From NCBI GenBank assembly GCA_016808115.1, contig JAEQBH010007373.1:124001-188000 (forward strand): 64,000 nucleotides of DNA. The letters run 5' to 3'. The notes below the pieces were generated by a model. The model was not told the DNA's origin and ran no database searches. It saw nothing but the letters and a program-made list of their open reading frames with translations. Of this stretch, positions 56,940 to 64,000 are shown piece by piece. A program made the translations under genes and the position numbers. Each line of letters opens with the position of its first letter. The first letter of the stretch is position 1. The DNA comes from Tetrastigma voinierianum. Its lineage: Eukaryota; Streptophyta; Magnoliopsida; Vitales; Vitaceae.

Positions 56940-57600
56940 ATATATTTAGCAATGTTTGTTAAATTGCTGGTAATGTCACTAACATTGTCTTTGTTGCAAT
57001 ATTTTGCCGAAGAGTCACCATATGTGTTTGTGCGTAGGTCTATAGCCACGATTTATAAAACGACATTTTTAAATGTTGTAATGAATATCGCATACATATA
57101 TACAAGTATCGAAGTAAAACGTCAAGACAATATATTTTGTGGTTACATTTTGTTTAATTGTGGGTTATATGTCACAAAACATAGCAATGTTTGTTAAATT
57201 GTCGTAAGCAATGTCACTAACATTTTTTTTGTTGCAACATTTTGACAAAAAGTCACTATACACATCGCAAAATATAAATATAGAGTAACGCTTTATAAAA
57301 CATCATTGAAATGTCAAAACAAATTATCGACATATATATATGTATTGCTAAAAACGTTGGCACAAATAAATTTGTAGCTACAATTTATTTAATTGTTGGT
57401 TATTTGTCACAAACATAACAATGTTTGTTAAAATGTCGCAGAAGATGTCACTAATATTTGCTCTATTGCACCATTTGTTAAATTATCGCAAAAATTATCA
57501 CTAAAGTTTCAGATACAACATTTTATGGAATCGCTATAAAATGTTGGTTTATATCATTTATGATGTTTACGAAAACTGCCTTAGTAATGTGGCTATAGAC
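56940..57600. repeat. Right subterminal repeats, about three 235-bp units
   Basis: The block CAATGTTTGTTAAATTG(T/C) ... ATGTCACTAACATT recurs at about 56,949, 57,183 and 57,419 (period 234-236 bp), with TTTATAAAAC(G/A)(A/T)CAT and TTGTGGTTACATTTTGTTTAATTG blocks between. It differs from the 150-bp left array. Confidence 0.8.
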
Positions 57601-57616
57601 CAAATTTGTTGTAGTG

Positions 57617-57619
57617 TTA
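57617..57619. repeat. CACTA target-site duplication TTA, right
   Basis: TTA directly after ...TTGTTGTAGTG. It matches 38,537-38,539. Confidence 0.8.
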
Positions 57620-58780
57620 TTATAATTATAATGTTTAATAATATTAATATTGGAGACTAGTCCTAATAAGTATAGTTGGAAGTTGCCATGTACATGTATG
57701 GTAATTCAATTAGTCATATCAATGTTTTAAATGAGGGAAATATGGTAGTTTCTTCAACATGACAACATATTCCAGGCCTTAATTTTTTTGACCTTCCCAA
57801 ACTATCTTATGAGTCTATATTTCAATTTATTTAAAAAATTAGGAACAACGACTTTGAAACCAAAGTCAAGATCCTTCGTTTAAAAAATGTTTGATAAAAA
57901 AGGTAAAATATTTGATAGATGATTTAATAACCTTAGATATTACATCAATAAATCTTAAGTATGAGGTTCTATCTTATGCATATAGTTATACCCCAAGTTT
58001 AATGCGATCATGTTTAATTATCAAATATTTTTTATCATCTCTCAAAGATTTTAATTGGGATCCGAAGTATTCCTTTTCCATTTTCTTGGAAATTCCCAAC
58101 CAAGTCAGGTTTAATGAGGTCATATTTAATTATCAAATATTTTGTCATCTTAAGAGATTTTTTGATTGTAAATTTTTAATAACCCAGGAAGAGGGAACCC
58201 CACATGGACTTACTAACAAATAATTATAAAAAGTATGTAAATTGAAAGAAGATAAAACACACCAGGTGCCACTAACACCTATATTGATCTTTCTATCTCT
58301 TCATCACTTTCAAAATCGACCACCACCATATTAAAATAATAATATATTATATGCTAGATGGAAATCGGTAATTCATAAACATTTAATTTATCACACGCCG
58401 CCCACGCTAGAGGTAGCCTCTACACAAATTTACCAAAGATTTATGGGGAATTATGCTAAGGATAATACGCCTTGTCTTTATTTATTTAATAAATGGTCCA
58501 TTAAACTATTAAAATTAAAACATAATATTATATAACTTAATGAAACAAAATATATTTAAAAATTAATTTTTTTGGTCCAACAAAACCTACCCAACCCTTA
58601 TTCCTAACACCCCAGCCACCCTCCCCACCCACTCAATTTCATCCAACCTATCGAATAGTCTTTCTTTTTTTCTTTTTTTTTTTAAATTGCACAAATTTTA
58701 TGATTTTTAATTTCTTATTTTTAATTAATTTGATAATATAAAATATTATTTTCACTTATTTGGAAAATCTACTAAAATAT
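57620..58780. other. AT-rich spacer, no supported gene
   Basis: Right flank of the CACTA element. The 110-residue frame at 57,891-58,223 contains a duplicated segment (LIIKYFLSSLKDF / IFNYQIFCHLKRF) from a direct repeat of TCATNTTTAATTATCAAATATTTT near 58,010 and 58,121. It is probably repeat DNA. Confidence 0.4.
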
Positions 58781-60113
58781 TATGTTTTAGTGGACTACCC
58801 TCCGAGATATCAATTAGGTCGTCTCCGACGATTGATATTTTTAGTATGGACTACCCTCCGATAATTATTATTATTTTTAGCCAACCCTCCGAGATATTTT
58901 ACATTTACTAGTCTACTCCTAAAACATTTCTTCTAAGAAACTACCTCATGCACTCATTCCTACCCTAGGGTGCCCCAAGGTATGAAAATGCATTGTGATG
59001 CTACTAATAACTCATATAACACATGCAAATATATCACCATGCATATATTTTACATAATTTAAATCACACAAACATGTCGTAATTTCACATTTTCATACAC
59101 CAAAATTACCACTACACTATCAAACACGATCAATTCAACTTGAATTTACCAAATAAACACATTTTCACACAAAATTTATTTTGTGAAATCATCAAGCTGG
59201 GAACAAGAAAACCCCTGCCATCGCTCCTATCAAACACAAATTTTCTGCCTCACTTTGCGGAACCCGTATTTCGCCATTTCTCCCCACTTTATACAAAACC
59301 ACAATACAATCCATGGCATGAATCACGCCATTAGACACCCAAACAACCACAGGAGCAACACACGACCGTAAATTCGGGGTTCCATCAATCCGAAACAATT
59401 CCTGGGCCTCAAGTTCGGGATCGATCAAATCCGCCTCACTACTCAACCAACTCAAGCATCAACATAGTTCTTAAACAAAGAATAAACCCAAGTAGTGGAG
59501 AAACCTCACTTCTGAAACAGTAAACCCCTAAATTCGGTACCAACGCGAAGCCCTCTCCGCGTGAGCAAATCTTCCTCATTCCTCGAAGATCGCCGACGGC
59601 GGATTGCTCGTAAACCAGAGAGAAGGAAGACACTCTCTCTAAAAATAAGATCCAAGCTTCCTGTGTAAGACTCCCTTCCCTCACGTTTTTCTCCCTTTTT
59701 GCTTTTGAAGATAATTTATTAATTATTCCCTTATTCTTTTCTAACTTAAACAATTCCAAAATGACATTTAAGGCCCATCTTTTCCCAGCTACATTCCTAA
59801 GACTATCTCACGTCCATTTCATCATTTTCCAGCTCATACCACTTATGCACATGAGTACGTGTTATATGTGACACTGGTGGCATCGAAAATCGCTTTACTT
59901 CAAGACCAACCCGATGCCTCTCAAAACGTGTAAATTCCAACCTGCCTCCCGACCATGAAATTTTACGTGCTAGCTAGATTACAAGACGATTCCAACGGTG
60001 AAACTGCTTTCATCATCTGAGATCTGGGAATAAATTATGGATTTTTAACCTAAATAACAATTTCAGAATCGAAATTACGATTTGCCCTTTCCGTAAATCA
60101 CCCTCGTCTTACG
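58780..60113. mobile_element. LTR remnant (copy C), more complete than copy B
   Basis: Related to the solo LTR at 7,174-9,607. It has an ACTACCCTCCGAGATAT block near 58,793, CTCATGCACTC and CTAGGGTGCC near 58,948-58,975, and GACGATTCCAACGG with GAGATCTGGGAATAAATTA near 59,990-60,035, ending at the interrupted gag at 60,114. From 59,311 rightward it matches copy B. The left boundary is approximate. Frames at 59,140-59,759 are chance frames in LTR DNA. Confidence 0.6.
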
Positions 60114-60785
60114 TTAATGGCAAAGGCTCTGCATCTCACGAGGTCTTGGTATCCATACAGCTCCATCTGGTTCTTGTAGGTGTTGAGGTGGTCTACGGGG
60201 TCCTTCATTCCATCGAAAGCTTCAATCATGTGATTCAAACTTCACTGGGAGAGGGAAGTGTAACACCCTGGGTCAGAACTATGATTCCATTTGTCAAGAC
60301 TAGAACGGTCCATGGAGATCGAGGTCAATCTACCGCTTCTCTTCATGGTCGGAAGCCTGGTTGATATCCGTAATCGCTACTCCCAAGATCGTTCCTCTTT
60401 TCCCCTCTGATATGGGGTCAGCCCTTCACCTCCATCGTCCCTATCAAGCGTTCCTTTGTTTTGATCGTTTCCAGGGGGTACATTGGGATAATGCCCTTTG
60501 GTTCGGCTATTTTCTCCTCTTCCGTCATCATCTTGAGGGGCGCCGAAAAAGGTCGCCTCTTATGGTGCGGTATCGCGGGCTCTACGGGCCTCTGGTCATT
60601 CACCCCGCGGGTCGCTTCACCGTCAAGGTTCGCCTAACACCTTCTCCGCAAGCGTTGATTGACGAGATGAAGAGCCTCCATTTCATTACTAGTAGCGTGG
60701 AGAGCTCCTAGAACTTCTCCTGATTTCCAGCTGTCGACGTCGTCCCGCTGGTTTTCTCATGGCCCCGAGGAATCATGTGACTCTT
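60114..60785 (-). pseudogene. Truncated gag of a Ty3/gypsy element (copy C)
   Basis: Same truncated minus-strand gag as copy B. The core stretch with AFDGMKDPVDHLNTYK and a CRAFAI-like end lies at about 60,115-60,240. A middle frame at 60,418-60,603 reads KMMTEEEKIAEPKGIIPMYP. The N terminus lies near 60,760. It is more shifted and mutated than copy B. Truncation by the LTR is at the same base. Confidence 0.75.
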
Positions 60786-60829
60786 TCATGTTTCGAGTCG
60801 ACACTATCAACATCGAAATCGCGATTTGT

Positions 60830-61480
60830 AAAGGAACAATCGCTCTGGCCGCATCGACGCCAACCGATGGTACTTTTTTCTATCGGAGACAATACCGAGC
60901 CTAGGAATCAAGGGTCGACGGACGGGCTAGATCGACGAATAACCCGCAACCCGAATGAACTGATGGTCCTGGCTGAGGCGATGGTGCGCTGCCAGGCTCC
61001 GATCACTAAGTCAGTTTCTTTCTTACGGAAGGAAAATTCAGCTCTTGATGTTTATGATTGTGTACGCTTTTGTTGGTGAGTTGCCGATATTTATAGTAGA
61101 TGGTCATGATGACTTTCCTTATTGAATGGTGTCTGGCGTCCTCATATTGGGTGGGGATCTTTCTTCCTTACTCCTTGAAACCCAGATATTTGGAGGATAA
61201 TTAATAGAAAGCTGTAATCATGAGGATCCTTCTTTCCTTATTGATATGGATCGTGAATATGGAGTGTTTTTCTCTTGGCTCATCGAGCGTCAATGGTTCC
61301 CTCATCATGGTTTGGTGCTAAGCAGTTTTCAGCCTTGGAATTTTGGCCTTGGGGAGTGCAGGACATCGTTATGGGCTAAGTTCCCCGATTGAGGTTTTCT
61401 CAGCCCTCTGGGGTCTGACCAGCGAGGCCGTTTCTAGGCACATGTTACAGGCTTTGTGAAGAACACTTTTAAGCCCAGCT
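60830..61480 (-). mobile_element. 5' LTR of the gag-bearing element (copy C)
   Basis: Corresponds to 28,554-29,190. The TATA box (CTATAAATAT on the minus strand) is at about 61,088-61,097. Sequence around it (GGACATCGTTATGGGC, GGATAATTA) matches copy B. Confidence 0.5.
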
Positions 61481-61609
61481 ATGATTATAAATATAATAAA
61501 GCTGATTACGGAGACTCGAACTTGAGACCCCTTCATTTTTCTAAGATGTTTTATTTTAACTTTTTAAACTGAGTATGAATAATGAGGTATATGAACAAGT
61601 TAAGAATAT

Positions 61610-62860
61610 ATTTAAATGCTCAATATCATAAAAGAATATAAAAGTTATTATATAAACATATGAATTATTTTTATTAAAAATTTCAAAAATTAATAGAAAA
61701 AACCATATAAATATAAATAATGATAAAATAAATCATTATACATAAAATATAAAAACATATCAGAATAATTTGAGTGTTCTAAATGTATTTGTTTTCTAGA
61801 GAACAATTATAAGCCTTTAAAATACCTAAGAAATATCTTGTATTTTTTCATTGTTTTTATTCACTACTTCTTTTAGAAGAAAGTTTAATATTTTGATTTT
61901 TTCATATATTTTTAAGAAAAGTGAGATAGTTTTCTGTAATAAAATTAATGAATATTTTAAAATACATAAAAGAAATATAAAATATTCAATAACAATAAAT
62001 ATTAGATTATCTAATACTTTTTTTTCCCAATGCATTGAATTTTTGGTTTATATTAAAATTATACTAAAAATTTCACTTCCTTATTGAACAAGATTTCATA
62101 TATCATCTTATTGAAATAAATTTATCGTATTACTAAAATAAACAAACAATGAACTAAAAAAATCACGTGGATAAATATAATTTGATTTTTAAAATAAAAT
62201 ATTACTTTTATCTATCTTGTTATGTGCATTATTTTAGCATATTGAATGTTAAAGATCATGCATCAAATTTAGTATATACTAGTCACCACTCATCAAAGAT
62301 TTTTCGAGGAACTCACAAAGATATTTATAAGTAATTAAGAAATCTCATTTCCCAAGTATAGAAAGGTATAATCCCTTATTTAAATATGCTCATTCCAATT
62401 TCCATCACATTTTCGTGGTTAGCGCTAATCAACCTCAGTAATTAGCAAATATATACATATAAAATAAATGGCGTTCAAAATCTCTAACTTGGTTCTCTAC
62501 CCTATGCCCTCGAACTATAATTCATTGCTTTTCCCACGCCAAATTATGGACTTATTCATAAATTATAATCACTAGTTTTTAGGCTACAACATTTGATATA
62601 TACATGGTGAGTGGATTCTCTCTGAAAATAAAAATATTTACCTTTCATTTTTCCTTACAAAAATATAAAACAAGATATGCCTTTCCTTGCATGGTCAGAG
62701 GGGAATCTTGACATAAGGAAAAAGAAATGAAAATATGTGGGGGAATTGAGACTCATGCTAAAGTTGGGAGATACTATGAATAGATCTACGGGCTTTTCTC
62801 TCCCAAAAAAGCATGCCATAACTTTTTGAACAATCGAATTCTTTCCTTTCAGCTTCTGAT
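61610..62860 (+). repeat. Pectinesterase 5' flank, copy C
   Basis: Third copy of the flank. It keeps the segment missing in B, including TTTTTTCCCAATG...TTGAATTTT near 62,020 and AAAATTATACTAAAAATTTCA near 62,055. Further marks are TCTCATTTCCCAAGTATAG and CTCTAACTTGGTTC (near 62,487), shared with B. Confidence 0.75.
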
Positions 62861-63475
62861 TATAGTAAATAAGCATGTCATGTTCTATGGATGGCCAATG
62901 GGTGGTAATTTGCTTGCAGCTCACGCTTTGCAAGTAGCAGTGAGCAAGACATTTGGGCAAACCCATCATAATCACAGTGACTAGTCGTCTGACATAATGT
63001 TCAGAACTATCTCGCCAGCCATCCATTCTGCCTCATCAAAACAAATGATTCTGTTAACAGATCCAGCGCTATATTGGAGTTTCATGGTGGTCTGAGTTGA
63101 TGCCCAGATTTTAATGACGATTATTGCTCTCGTGCTTGGTAATGAACAAAGTTATGAGAAAAAGAAGATGTGTTGATGAAGGAGTAATAAAGATACGCAT
63201 TTGCAATCGCAGTGGAAAAGGTAGTCCCAAAGGATGCTTCATTCTCTTCTTAAAGGAGATGGAGCCGAAGAGAACTTTTATTGTTTAGCTTATCATCTCT
63301 CGATACTGGGGAGGTCCTACTTTTTTGCAGATGGTTTATACTCAGTGCCAAAAGAGTAAGCCTTATGGTAATTACTGAATTAATATTAAACATATTCAGT
63401 CATACATCATAATGAAACGGAAAATGGAAATGAAAATAATCAAGAATCATGAATCATACAAATGAATCACCGAGA
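62861..63475 (+). pseudogene. Pectinesterase pseudogene fragment, copy C
   Basis: Corresponds to 16,100-16,700 of copy A. It has the start region with ATGGATGG(T/C)CAATG and GCAGTGAGCAAG near 62,890-62,945; a GGAGTTTCATGG equivalent of the exon-1 end near 63,075; and the second exon near 63,235-63,375 with GGAGATGGAGCCGAAGAGAA, CTCAGTGCCAAAAG and TTATGGTAATTACTGA. The following AATGAAACGGAAAATGG intron sequence is kept to about 63,475, where the GTCGCGAC array begins. The equivalent ATG is not intact. Later exons are absent or beyond the window. Confidence 0.7.
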
Positions 63476-63489
63476 TAAAAAAAGAATGT

Positions 63490-63990
63490 ACCTGTGTCGC
63501 AGATCAAAATGGGTCGCTTACAATCAATTCTCCATGTAGCCAACCAGAGTCAAGGAAGATCAACTCAGAGCGCGACACAACTCAGCCAATCCAAACAAGG
63601 ACTCCAAACTATCATGGAACGTTCTACCCAAATTTCAAACCAGTCAAAGAACACCAAAACTGTGTCACGACCACCGAGGTTACCCCATGTCGACATCACC
63701 TCATGTCACGCACTGTTCGCCTTCACGCAGGATTTTCGTGTCGCGATGACCAAATTCTGTGTCGCGACTCCACCCCATCGCTCAATTCAGCAGTCATGTA
63801 GACCGGGGTCGATGTCACAATTAATAAGGTGCTCCCTCAAAGCTTCCAACCCCGTCAAGAACTCAATTCCAGGTTGCAATAGACTTCAAGACTAACCTGT
63901 GTCGCGACTAAATCGTGACAGTCGCGACCAAATCGCCCATCCCCTGTGTCGCGAAATGCGGATTTTCATGTCACATCATGATTTCTTATC
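63490..63990. repeat. Second GTCGCGAC-rich array
   Basis: Near-copies of the palindrome start at about 63495 (TGTCGCAGAT), 63663 (TGTCACGACC), 63739 (TGTCGCGATG), 63760 (TGTCGCGACT), 63900 (TGTCGCGACT), 63920 (AGTCGCGACC), 63947 (TGTCGCGAAA) and 63969. Pair spacings of 20-22 bp (63739/63760, 63900/63920, 63947/63969) repeat those of the array at 25.6-26.7 kb. DNA between motifs is C-rich and unlike the first array. The 133-residue frame 63,494-63,895 overlaps it and is probably not coding. The array runs off the right edge. Confidence 0.75.
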
Positions 63991-64000
63991 TTAACCTCCA

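Larger units (their letters stand above)
38540..57616 (+). mobile_element. CACTA (En/Spm) DNA transposon, about 19.1 kb
   Basis: Terminal inverted repeats start CACTACAACAAA at 38,540 and end in the exact complement TTTGTTGTAGTG at 57,616. Both sides carry the 3-bp duplication TTA, as CACTA elements make. Subterminal tandem arrays lie inside each end (38.7-39.5 kb and 56.9-57.5 kb). Two element genes remain: a TnpA-like gene (Transposase_24/Ptta) on the minus strand at 39.9-43.4 kb and a TNP2-like transposase on the plus strand at 52.0-55.7 kb. The middle (44-51.6 kb) is filled with repeats and nested elements. Stops in both genes show it cannot move on its own, but its ends could still be mobilised in trans. 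Confidence 0.92.
59311..63475. repeat. Segmental duplication, copy C
   Basis: Collinear with copy B (27,031-30,276) up to about 62,780, then continues where B stops. The continuation matches pectinesterase exons and introns of copy A (about 16,000-16,700) up to about 63,475. It is much more diverged from B in some stretches (for example 60,085-60,115 and 60,720-60,960) than in others (60,115-60,240), with many small indels. Confidence 0.75.

Noticed and set aside
57891..58223. 110-residue frame as a gene
   Set aside because: AT-rich, contains a direct DNA repeat that duplicates part of the frame, no domain.
62655..63026. 123-residue minus-strand frame
   Set aside because: Antisense of the copy C pectinesterase flank and first exon.
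63494..63895. 133-residue frame at the right edge
   Set aside because: Overlaps the second GTCGCGAC array. No domain; composition follows the repeat.

Overview
The window looks like a transposon-rich intergenic block of a flowering plant nuclear genome, probably a dicot. The sequence is strongly AT-rich, exons are short with GT/AG borders, and almost every long reading frame is broken. Host-type sequences are fragments: two exons of an unidentified gene at the left edge, a decayed pectinesterase gene (16.1-17.5 kb), and a broken gene for a DnaJ protein with a C-terminal DnaJ-X domain (32.4-35.9 kb, minus strand). I found no gene that I would call intact, no tRNA or rRNA gene, and no CRISPR array.

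Layout. 0-1 kb: two exons, minus strand. 1-3.6 kb: AT-rich spacer with a possible tRNA-derived SINE. 3.6-10 kb: two L1-type LINE fragments on the minus strand. The larger one is split by a TIR-type DNA element (about 5.05-6.15 kb) and by a 2.43-kb solo LTR (7174-9607) with a 5-bp target duplication. 10-14.8 kb: a truncated relative of that LTR, spacer and microsatellites. 14.8-17.5 kb: pectinesterase pseudogene with its 5' flank. 18.9-25.5 kb: a degenerate Ty3/gypsy (Tat-like) element with LTR, primer-binding site, leader, gag and protease remains. 25.6-26.7 kb: an array of paired 10-bp palindromes (TGTCGCGACA). 27.0-30.3 kb: copy B of a segmental duplication (LTR piece, truncated gag, second LTR, pectinesterase 5' flank). 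30.3-38.5 kb: SINEs, the DnaJ pseudogene and a GC-rich island.

38,540-57,616 is one 19.1-kb CACTA (En/Spm) element with matching CACTACAACAAA ends and a TTA target duplication. It carries a minus-strand TnpA-like gene (Transposase_24/Ptta), a plus-strand TNP2-like transposase gene, subterminal tandem arrays and several nested insertions. One of these is a 1.8-kb cassette bounded by 53-bp inverted repeats; another is a 2-kb foldback element. 58.8-63.5 kb is copy C of the duplication seen at 27-30 kb, this time extending into the pectinesterase exons. The right edge (63.49-64.0 kb) holds a second GTCGCGAC-rich array.

Order of events inferred from nesting: pectinesterase flanks duplicated; a Tat-like element inserted about 1.3 kb upstream in the ancestor of B and C; another LTR landed in its gag; the composite was duplicated to give B and C. 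The genes do not form a pathway. The most unusual feature is the paired-palindrome array, which recurs at both loci with the same 20-22 bp pair spacing.
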